Shown: positions 56,691 through 64,000 of the stretch, one piece after another
Numbering within the stretch: the stretch's first letter is position 1
How the letters are laid out: every line of letters begins with the position of its first letter
Origin: Heliopora coerulea
Lineage: Eukaryota; Cnidaria; Anthozoa; Scleralcyonacea; Helioporidae
Direction: 5' to 3'
DNA: 64,000 nucleotides
NCBI GenBank assembly: GCA_030142905.1
Contig: JASJOG010000296.1
Span: 186,001-250,000 of the forward strand
The notes under the pieces: generated by a model
The model's input: the letters and a program-made list of their open reading frames with translations, nothing else
Databases searched by the model: none
Told to the model about the DNA's origin: nothing
Program-made: the position numbers and the translations under genes

Positions 56691-56855
56691 GAAAATTTTA
56701 TACACAGGTATAAGGTTAAAATCTTTTAACAACAATCTTTTAAAAACGTTTTCGACTATACAGTCATCATCAGGATTAAAACTGATGACTGCATAGTCGA
56801 AAACGTTTGATTTTATGAAGGATTTTGATCTTATAACTGTGTATAAAATTTTTAT
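56691..56855. mobile_element. fold-back element with hammerhead-like centre
   Basis: The arms aaaattttatacacagg... and its complement (ctgtgtataaaatttt) enclose two inverted copies of a block reading, on one strand, cctgatgatgactgtatagtcgaaaacg. CTGATGA, a gact/agtc stem and GAAA occur in hammerhead order. The plus-strand copy has lost three bases. Such centres occur at Penelope-type termini. Confidence 0.5.
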
Positions 56856-56914
56856 TACATTTTATGTATATATGTACATGTGTGCATATGTACATCTATG
56901 CATACGTGAACGTT

Positions 56915-57075
56915 TAGGTTTACGAATTGCAAAGAGGGCTCAATAACGCAAAGAAAGAGCAAATGGGATTATATCGCTTACCTCAAAAAGTCACTACAGC
57001 CTGTTTCATCTTGGGAAAGAATCTTCAGGTGACAAGATGAAACAGGCTGTAGTGACTTTTTGAGGTAAGCGATAC
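56915..57075. mobile_element. fold-back element, copy B (inverted relative to 39819-39995)
   Basis: Hairpin 56971-57075 plus left tail 56915-56970, the inverted equivalent of 39819-39995. The loop is shorter in this copy (the right arm lacks the 'agattctttcccaag' part). Confidence 0.75.
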
Positions 57076-57262
57076 ATCTATGCATATGTATATATGCATA
57101 TATGTATATATACATATAGAAGTAAAATAGACATGTATATATATTCGATGTTGTTGAACACTCTAAGGATATATAAGGATAACCGATGGCGTTGAGCAAT
57201 GCCCACCGCTCGAGTAGTGGTTTCAGCACTCTGGTCCCTTATCGATCCAAGTTCGTTCCGAG

Positions 57263-57304
57263 CTGCGCTGATGAGCTGTAGTACAGCGAAACGTACGTCT
57301 GCAG
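57263..57304 (+). ncRNA. type I hammerhead ribozyme motif, unit 1
   Basis: Stem I ctgcg (57263-57267) pairs with tgcag (57300-57304, one G-U). Core CTGATGA at 57268-57274; stem II gctgt/acagc with a 3-nt loop (57275-57287); GAAA at 57288-57291. Short stem III (A-U, C-G) is closed by a gtac loop, and the cleavage triplet GTC is at 57297-57299. All conserved core positions are present. Confidence 0.8.
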
Positions 57305-57448
57305 ATTGAACATATATACGCTCCCACATTTCGATGTTGTTGAGCACTCTACGGATATATAAGGATAACCGATAGCGTTAAGCAATGCCCACCGCTCGAG
57401 TAGTGGTTTGAGCCCTCAGGTCTCTTATCGATCCAAATTCGTTCCGAG

Positions 57449-57490
57449 CTGCACTGATGAGCTGTAATACAGCGAAACGTACGCCTGCAG
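57449..57490 (+). ncRNA. hammerhead ribozyme motif, unit 2 (cleavage triplet changed)
   Basis: Same fold: stem I ctgca/tgcag is perfect, CTGATGA at 57454-57460, stem II gctgt/acagc, GAAA at 57474-57477. The triplet at 57483-57485 is GCC instead of GTC, which breaks the NUH rule and should prevent cleavage. Confidence 0.75.
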
Positions 57491-57505
57491 ATTGAACATA
57501 TATAT

Positions 57506-57520
57506 ATGTATATATATGTA

Positions 57521-57557
<37 letters not shown>

Positions 57558-57595
57558 GTAGATATATATATATATATGTAGATATATATATATGT
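57506..57595. repeat. TA/GTA microsatellite
   Basis: A mixture of (ta)n and tatatgtaga units, reaching the splice acceptor of the next exon. Confidence 0.85.
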
Positions 57596-57601
57596 ATACA
57601 G

Positions 57602-57798
57602 CAAAAAGGACAAACCAGTCAAAGGTATTAGCAGATGTAAAGACAGCATGAAAATCAGTAATTGGGAAATTTTGATAAAAGAATCTGGAACCTACTATGT
57701 CGCTGTGGTAACTAAGCCTTCTAATTGTAAATATAGTATCGGTATAGCTGCAGTTGTGTCGTTAGAGTGTTCGATGCCTAAATCCTGTGCAAAAGAAA
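57602..57798 (+). CDS. exon of Death-domain protein gene (upstream exon)
   Basis: Open for 65 codons between an AG acceptor (gtatacag, pyrimidine-poor because of the adjoining microsatellite) and a GTAATT donor (GT at 57799). It encodes '[18 protein letters not shown]', '[20 protein letters not shown]' and '[12 protein letters not shown]', a beta-sandwich-like, cysteine-containing segment of unknown family. It ends in phase 1 and joins the next exon in frame. Upstream exons of this gene were not found. Confidence 0.6.
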
Positions 57799-57915
57799 GT
57801 AATTTAGAAAGTAATTTTGTAGATTAGTTTACAATGGACATTTATTTTACTCTACGAAAGTAATTTAGAAAGTAATTTTGTAGATTAGTTTACAATGGAC
57901 ATTTATTTTACTCTA
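57795..57915 (+). repeat. 61-bp tandem duplication covering the splice donor
   Basis: The sequence starting gaaagtaatttagaaagtaa at 57795 is repeated from 57856 with no visible change, so the 128-bp intron holds two identical donor contexts. Using the second donor would bring in in-frame stops. Confidence 0.8.
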
Positions 57916-57926
57916 ATTCTTTACAG

Positions 57927-58243
57927 TTATCACTGAAGCTGCTGGGAATGCCGAAGACACTTCTAAAAAGCCAATTTTTGTTCGAGATCTTGCTTCTGAC
58001 ATTAGAAGTAGAATATGCCCCTTGCTAACTAAGACTTCAGTTCTAAAGAGAGACTATCGTGGGCTTGCTGCAAAAACGAAATACGACAAAGATGAGATTG
58101 ACTTAATTGCCCAGTGTGACAATCCAACCAATGCTCTGTTACAGGAGTGGGGAACACAAAACGACGCTACTGTCGACAACTTGATCAAATTATTGGAAAA
58201 GATGAAGAGGGATGATGTCATTGAAATTTTGAAAGAGGTGTAA
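57927..58243 (+). CDS. terminal exon with Death domain
   Basis: The acceptor ctaattctttacag (AG at 57925-57926) opens a frame of 104 codons to TAA at 58241-58243. After a linker ('ITEAAGNAEDTSKK') the segment 'SDIRSRICPLLTKTS', 'RDYRGLAAKTKYDKDEID', 'NALLQEWGTQNDATVDNLIK' and 'LLEKMKRDDVIEILKEV' follows the six-helix Death-domain pattern: DyR.LA in helix 2, L...W in helix 4, tv..L...L...R.D in helices 5 and 6. Such domains act as intracellular adaptors in apoptosis and innate immune signalling. The rest of the protein is unknown. Confidence 0.7.
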
Positions 58244-59150
58244 GTATTGATTTCTAAAGTTTGATACAAGGAAAAAGCAAACCGTCGAATAAGTAGCAAT
58301 AAATAGGACACAGAGTTGTCGTCCAAATTTACATACACTTTCCTTCAATTTACTCTGTTAAATTATCTGTATCTTCAATTTGGTCGGTATACATCGTGAT
58401 TATGATACGTTCATACCATACGCCGGAACAGCGATCGCGTCCGAACAATTTGTGATCTATCGTGACTTGCTTTGTAAATACCATCAAATACGACCACTGA
58501 TATTGCATGTGTTTGTTACAATCAATGCCCAATAATCTCATGTTGTAAATTGGCAGATGTCATTTTAGTTATCTCTACGATAAGTGCTTCTAGTTTCAAC
58601 AGTTGTTCAACTTCGGTAGAGCAATGGTTTACAGTTTTACAGGCATGTTGTTTTTGACACTAACTTAATGGTATTTAGTATTTACATTCGTTCACATGAA
58701 CATGGAGATTTGTTGCGTGGAAGTAAATTATCGAAGGTCAGAATTCCGTTGACTCTCGTAATTGCGACACTCGAACATTTACTTTCGCCTAATACAACAC
58801 TGTTACTGTGAATCCTCTTTCTCGCAAAATATCGGCTTTAGGTAATCGAATTTTAAGGATAAAAGGTTAAGTTTCGAACGTCGATCATTAAGCATTAGCA
58901 GGAAAATCTGGACTACCTCAGAACAGAGCTCCCCCCTATCGACACCTATGCTGTTTGATTCTTGTACAGTGATTTAAAATGTCTTTATTTAGTATATATT
59001 TTTCTTCGCCACATCTGTGTCCTTTTTTTCTTGTCAGGTCGAGTGATCATGACGTTAATCACGAGTCAGAAAGTAAATTCATCATCATGTCCATTTTAAC
59101 GTGAACTGTCGTTACTAGTGAATATTTTAAACCAGATAAAATCTGTCTGT
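58244..59150. other. downstream of the Death-domain gene, no gene seen
   Basis: Presumably the 3' UTR and intergenic sequence. An aataaa-type signal may be the 'aataaatagg' at about 58297. No other feature is supported. Confidence 0.4.
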
Positions 59151-59199
59151 GGTTAACATAATTTGTTGCTTCTTCTTGTCAGTTGTTAAGTCCGCTTGC

Positions 59200-59480
59200 T
59201 TGTCAATCTTCGTTGACGACGCGTTTCCTCGTTGCTTAACTTGTTCGCTTTTGCTTTACTCGTACGTTTGTTCGTTTGCAGGTTCCTTGTTGGTTTGTTC
59301 GTTCGCTTGCTCATTCGTTTGTCAATCCATCAGTCTGTCAGTTTGTTTCTTCATTTTGTCCGTTCATTCGTTCGGTCATTAGTTCACTTGTCCGCTCGTT
59401 TGGTTCGTTCATTGCTCGGTCTATTCTTTCGTAAATTCCTATGTTCCTTCGTCCTCCGTTTGCTCGTTCGGTCATTAATT
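59200..59480. repeat. low-complexity 'gttcgttcg' sequence
   Basis: Degenerate repeats of ttcgtt/cttg tetramers. Open frames here are artefacts of composition. Confidence 0.65.
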
Positions 59481-59535
59481 GGTCGATGTTGACTAGCTGA
59501 ATGACTGGCTGATTTACTGGCCCATTAATTAAATG

Positions 59536-59624
59536 AATAGTATGTCAACACAAGACTCATATGTCGATCAATAGTATGTCAACACAAGACTCATATGTCG
59601 ATCAATAGTATGTCAACACAGGAC
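59536..59624. repeat. 34-bp tandem repeat, 2.6 copies
   Basis: Unit starts (aatagtatgtcaacacaaga...) at 59536, 59570 and 59604. The first two copies are identical. Confidence 0.88.
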
Positions 59625-59639
59625 CCTCATTGATAGCAG

Positions 59640-60750
59640 TTGTTTTAACTGAAGAGGCTATTCCATATAAATGTTTTTATAATTAAATTTATTGGTATGT
59701 TTGTCTTACTGTTTGATTTTGGCTTGTATTTTATTTACACGACTAACAAGACGTGAAATTGGTAAAAGTGTGTGAAGGATGCGCGCTCAGGCGGAGATAT
59801 ATTTAGAACAGGAAAGAGATGTTTTCTGGTCAGAAACGTCTTCACGACCTTCAGCCAACTTACATTGTTTACCTTAAATCCGGTTTGTTTTATTGTTCGT
59901 CTTGTTTATTGATTGTAATCAATTAAGCGACATAAGGCTGAAACAAACTATGTAGTTTTCGTGTTCGCTCAACCAACGTGACTGCTTTCAGCGGTCACTA
60001 AGTTAGTCGCTTTCATCGTCGAATACTGACTGACTTAGTGACACACCATCGGACCGAAGGATCAACAGAAGAATTGTTCACCTGTTTTATCAGTGATATG
60101 TTGGTTTGCAAAATATAAGGAATTCTTAGAATGTAGCGTTTAATAAACTGATTGCTTTGGTTTTTGTTCTTTCATCGGCAAGGTGCATTGCGTAAATGTG
60201 GAAATGATGGAACCAACTCATGCAAGGATGCGAAAAGACGAAAGTAGACGCAAAAAGTGCCATTATCTTCAGCGACCAATAGCAGGGTATAACATCAAGA
60301 TTGAATTATTAAGAAAGCGGAAGCTAGCGTGAAGTAAGTTATTGATAAATCATTTAGAATAAATATGTTCGGTTATGTCCGTGGGACTGTTTCCTTGAAG
60401 GATGTAGATTTTATTTTATGACGTTTGATAGATTTAGTCTGCCTTCTTCAGAGGGCTTTGGACGGACATCTTTGATTTAAAAAAAAAAAAAAAATTTTGT
60501 GGAAATGTCTGAAGACAGCATAAACCGTTAGAGAAATGTTTGAAAAGTCAAATTTTAATGATGTTGACAATTTATTATAGCGTTAGCTGACGCATGGATG
60601 TTTTTTGAAAAAAGACATCTTTCGTTCCGATTCATCATGGGTTGACCGTTGTTTTTTCAGGGTAAAAGTTATGGCACTCGTAATTTCCATTCCCATACTA
60701 AAAAGTTCAGCTTCCTTGGTTTGGTGTGTGATTATTATCGAGATTTCCAA
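59640..60750. other. no gene seen
   Basis: AT-rich with an A-run at 60478-60494. No supported exon. Confidence 0.35.
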
Positions 60751-60759
60751 ACCTCGATG

Positions 60760-61020
60760 AGTTATGAAGGAAAATCTTAACCGTAGAGCGTTTTTATATG
60801 TAATAAAAACACGCTTACTTTTCTCCTCCAATTTTTGCGGCTTAGAAAGCCTTTATTTTCAAACTTACTACTCGAATTACCGTATTAAGTAGTTCATGTA
60901 TAAAATGATTTAAAAAACTCATCCTATGTGCTATATCAGATTTAAAACACTCGGCTATCGCCCTGTGTTTTGAATCCAATAAAGCACTCCTGCTTGGGTT
61001 TTAAATATTACATAAAATAG
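60760..61020. repeat. degenerate local repeat, copy 1
   Basis: Shares 'cttttctcctccaattttt' and 'aataaagcactc.tgctt' blocks, in the same order, with 62040-62220. A third partial copy ('aggaaaatc.t..ccgt...') lies at about 62410-62470. Confidence 0.55.
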
Positions 61021-61779
61021 ATATGTTAACATTAAAAAAAACACAAAATAAAACAAAAAACAGATACACCACTGACTTTTCCCGTTCTTAACAGGACTTT
61101 TCTCATGAAACGAAAAAAAAAATAAAAAATATAAAACAACAACTTTGCATGCACTCTTGCTTTGTTTGCACAAATTTTGGTTCCATCGTAAAGTAAGGTT
61201 CGTAGACTGATGTTGGTCAATATTTTCGATCTCACCGGCGACCAGTAGATTACGGCTTTGGGTCTTGTCAGGGACTCGGAAAATATTTCTAAGTAGTAAA
61301 CTCCATAGGAACGTTATTTAATAAATTCATACCAACCAATCACTATCGCATATGAACGATATTTAAGATTTAATAAACATTTTGTACGTCAAAAGTGTCA
61401 AAATGGTAGTGCATGTCACTCCATGAAGAATTTTTATAGATTTTCAAACTTCACACACCTTTGTAGTCCATGTAACCAGTGGAATGGGTACATCACAGAT
61501 TTAAGGCTCGATTCACGTTCATGACTTTACCAGACTTGACAATGATGGCACTAGAGTGGTTGATAAAAATACTGTTGTATAACATGATTATCGTTTTATT
61601 GCACTTTTAGGAATTTATGCTGCTGCTTTTCATCGTGAGATAGAATGGGTTATCATTCAACCTCACAATGGAAAGCTACAGCTTTTGTTTGTGCATGAAT
61701 TTTTTTTCGTTTTGTTTTTTTACTTTGTTCTTTCATTTGATCTACTGTTGTAATTTGCTGTTGTACAACAACCATACGC

Positions 61780-61950
61780 AGGAAAGGGTTAAAGCAATTC
61801 TGTCGTTGTATGGTCAGGAATGTGGATTGAAGATTGGCAACACGTTGTCTGTGCTATGGAGGTATTTGTTGAACACAAGTTCAAACAGCCCGATGTCCCC
61901 AAGATCTAGCATGTTATAAAAGGGATGAAGAAAGACCCGCGACGAAGGTA
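61780..61950 (+). other. weak exon-like segment
   Basis: Two overlapping frames are open here. One reads 'VVVWSGMWIEDWQHVVCAM' and 'VFVEHKFKQPDVPKI', then a TAG, then '...GMKKDPRR' before GTAAAA. It could be a decayed exon, but no homologue is known to me. Confidence 0.25.
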
Positions 61951-62039
61951 AAAATATCTAACTACGCGTATTTTCTTAGAAGCACTACAGATAAAACGGA
62001 GGGTTTTGTTAAATGAGCTTAAAAATTCATTAATAATTC

Positions 62040-62220
62040 ATGAGGAAAATACAACGGAAAATCGTTACCGTGTCCTGTCTTTAAATATGATAAAACATGA
62101 TTACTTTTCTCCTCCAATTTTTAAACTTTCTACGCGAATCAACTTGTTAAGGGGTTAGTCTTTTTAAACCATTTCAAGCCCCATAAAGCACTCTTGCTTG
62201 ATTTTTAAATTTTGCTTAAC
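62040..62220. repeat. degenerate local repeat, copy 2
   Basis: See 60760. Spacing and order of shared blocks are conserved, but intervening sequence differs. Confidence 0.55.
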
Positions 62221-62723
62221 ATGGATGGAGAAAGGAGTGCCCTTGCAGCAGAAACACAGGCTGCCCTTGTCCTTGATAGAAGTGAATTATTAACTTAATG
62301 TAAGTTTTGCTTGTATGAGCTTGGGTAGAAACATAATCACGAATGTATGATTTAAAGTCAATTATTTGTGACTTATAAGCCTTCTCAAAAACTCATTCAC
62401 AACTAATGACGAAAATAGAAAGGAAAATCATGTGACCGTGTCGTGTCTTTAAATCTGATAAAAACACGCTTAACCCTTTCCTTGTCCAAAACGTCTCCTC
62501 TTGACGAGCAAAACAACTGGCGTTAATCAGAGTAAAATAAGAAAGTCGAGTATGGACTGGAAAGGGTTAATACTAAATTCCTAAATCATTCTCATTCAAG
62601 ACCGAGGGAATCATTCGTTTATATGGGGACTGGCGTTTACTTCACAGTCGAGCTTCATTGTTGGCAAGATCTCAAAAGAACTGTTTGCAGTAATATAACC
62701 AAGTGATTATCACTCAAATTTAG

Positions 62724-62861
62724 GAAAAGAAATACGAACTAAACGCATCAGCAGGTGAAGTGAAGAGCGAGGAAGAGCATCAAAAGAGCCTATGGTACTC
62801 GTCAATTTACGTTAAAGGAAGCACAGTGTATCATTGTAAATCATCGGATATCCAAACTGAG
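62724..62861 (+). CDS. candidate internal exon, unidentified gene
   Basis: Exactly 46 open codons between an AG (atttag, 62722-62723) and a GTATTG donor (GT at 62862), phase 0 on both sides. It encodes 'EKKYELNASAGEVKSEEEH', 'QKSLWYSSIYVKG' and 'STVYHCKSSDIQTE'. The GC content and codon pattern look coding compared with the surroundings. Family not recognised; partner exons not found, and the gene may continue past the window. Confidence 0.45.
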
Positions 62862-62862
62862 G

Positions 62863-63855
62863 TATTGAAAATTTGATTTCTCTTTAGTTGTTCTTAATTT
62901 GGCAAGAAAATTGAGAACGAAACTTAAATTACTGTTACATTACAGGCAGTTCATAGTTTCGGGATTCTCTCTGTTTTAATATTCAGATAATGTTAAGACC
63001 ATAGATAAGTCGGGTCCTTGAAGTCCGACCACTGGTATCCTGCTGTTAAGTACGAAAATCTTCTCTGTTAGATAAGATGGTTCGAACTGGCCATATATCC
63101 ACCACTTATACACATTACATATAGCGTATGTTCGCCAAATTAAAGGGCTGTTCACACAAGCGACTTTTGCTTCGATTTTTAGTCTCCTGACACATGCAAT
63201 CTAGTGGATTTACTTACTGATCATTTGTGCAAAGTTATAAAGTACAATACTTTGGTGAGTTGTTTACTCAATCCCATGTTTCAGGATGAGAAAAACTCGC
63301 AAGATGAGAAAAATCGCAAGATGGCCCACCCGTGTAAACAGCTCTTTAAGCATCACTTGTACTGTATGTTGAACAATATTAGGAAGCACAGATAGAGTAT
63401 GTTCAGCAAAAAGCTTTCGGGCGAGACTGCTCGGTGTCAGTTTACACGATCTGACTACTCGGGTCCGTCTGGTGAAAGGACACAAACGACATTCACACTA
63501 TCTGACTTTTTAAAGCCAATTAATAATTGACGAATTACAGTAGCCAGTCCATGAACGTATACCACATCAAGTGCATGCATTTTGATGAAAACCTGTTGGA
63601 AAATCATCCTTGAACAGGACCACATCTCTAAATTTAGACCATCAAATCAGTGAAACTGATAAACGTTTTATTCAAAATACATTAACTACACGAGACAACT
63701 ACACAATAGCAAGAGAGATCTGAAGAAGGGCAGAAACAAAAACAGGAAGTTCTATTGTCAACACAACACAAGTCACACCCATCATCATATTCCTAATAAG
63801 AACAAACATGTAATTAATCACTGGTAATGCTCGTTTGAGAATTTAGATCAAACAC
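62863..63855. other. no gene seen
   Basis: No further exon supported. 'gatgagaaaaa(ct)cgcaa' is repeated in tandem at 63284-63320. Confidence 0.35.
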
Positions 63856-63859
63856 TTGT

Positions 63860-63985
63860 TTATGGTGTTTCCTCAAGGAACTCCAAACACTCAAAAAACA
63901 ACAAAAATTTCGAGGCCACTCCCACAGTTTTCAGCATTTTCACGTATTTAGAACTCCTGATGAAACACTCAAACTCGTGTTTCAA
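63860..63985. repeat. dispersed inverted-repeat family, copy 2
   Basis: 'gtgtttcctcaaggaactcc' and the loosely complementary 'agaactcctgatgaaacact' bound about 125 bases. The same layout occurs at 27240-27385. Confidence 0.45.
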
Positions 63986-64000
63986 CTGTTACTTCAAAAC

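Larger units (their letters stand above)
57144..57505 (+). repeat. two-copy 186-bp tandem repeat, retrozyme-like
   Basis: Unit 1 starts at 57144 and unit 2 at 57330 with ttcgatgttgttga. They share about 93% of positions by eye, including 'aaggataaccgat', 'aatgcccaccgctcgagtag' and the hammerhead core. Both units end with 'gcagattgaacatatat' and are embedded in TA/ATGT microsatellite. Dimeric repeats of this size with a hammerhead in each unit are the described form of metazoan retrozymes, non-autonomous retroelements thought to pass through circular RNA. Confidence 0.75.

Noticed and set aside
54815..58243. Armadillo and Death-domain exons as one gene
   Set aside because: No phase-2 donor with good consensus links 54815-54981 to the exon at 57602, and a stop closes the former. 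Kept separate.
59200..59490. Open frames rich in Leu/Phe/Ser at 59149-59492
   Set aside because: Caused by tetranucleotide low-complexity sequence; not genes.
63000..63120. Possible 5S rRNA-like sequence
   Set aside because: Only short, scattered resemblance; the internal promoter boxes are not recognisable.
1..64000. CRISPR arrays, operons, bacterial-type promoters
   Set aside because: The sequence is clearly nuclear eukaryotic; no regular spaced repeats of that kind.

Overview
This is eukaryotic, intron-containing, AT-rich animal DNA. Four findings point to an invertebrate metazoan, most likely a cnidarian such as a coral or sea anemone: GT-AG introns whose phases match across exons, tRNA-derived SINE-like units, Penelope-like elements with GIY-YIG endonucleases, and Bel/Pao, Tc1, DD41D and hAT elements. 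The species is an inference, because no rRNA or other marker gene is present. Little host coding sequence is visible and most of the recognisable sequence is mobile DNA.

Host genes. (1) On the minus strand, a trypsin-like (PA-clan) serine protease gene runs from an ATG at 26674 down to at least 18257. Four exons match in phase. The His, Asp and Ser regions are all visible, but the catalytic exon is split by a 906-bp hAT insertion with a perfect 8-bp target duplication, and it also carries a frame break. A separate terminal exon (12476-12105) may or may not belong to this gene. (2) On the plus strand, an armadillo-type helical-repeat protein with an N-terminal membrane segment has exons at 41490-42344, 44215-44526 and 54815-54981. 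It carries a TGA, a frameshift and a TAG, so it reads as a pseudogene or as poorly assembled. Its last intron holds a Bel/Pao retrotransposon and a Tc1 element. (3) On the plus strand, two exons (57602-58243) end a Death-domain protein. (4) A 46-codon open exon candidate lies at 62724-62861.

Mobile DNA, left to right: LINE 3' fragment (238-834); small TIR or fold-back elements (2.1, 3.8 kb); Tc1 element with IR/DR-type ends (6294-7957); LINE with an inverted 5' piece (9031-11640); Penelope terminal fragment (13973-14210); autonomous-type hAT relic (14479-17894); the hAT in the protease exon (18792-19697); hAT MITE with 8-bp TSD (20791-21682); TTA-flanked MITE (22215-22742); tandem SINE-like units (27.7-28.3 kb); RLE-type LINE inside another TIR repeat (30082-32691); Penelope fragment (32.85-33.19 kb). 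At 33414-39491 a Penelope-like element is split by a second, nearly perfectly palindromic Penelope-like insertion with a 14-bp TSD. Then follow fold-back hairpin elements (39.66, 39.82, 44.90, 56.69, 56.97 kb); an intact Bel/Pao element with 232-bp LTRs differing at one base (46934-52789); a broken Tc1 element (52846-54216); a nearly intact DD41D mariner-like element (55308-56634); and a two-copy, 186-bp repeat carrying hammerhead ribozyme motifs (57144-57505), which looks like a metazoan retrozyme.

The most interesting signals are the hammerhead-bearing tandem repeat at 57.1-57.5 kb, hammerhead-like folds in the Penelope terminal regions, and the nested Penelope palindrome. The last 5.7 kb is mostly unrecognised intergenic or intronic sequence with low-complexity and tandem repeats.
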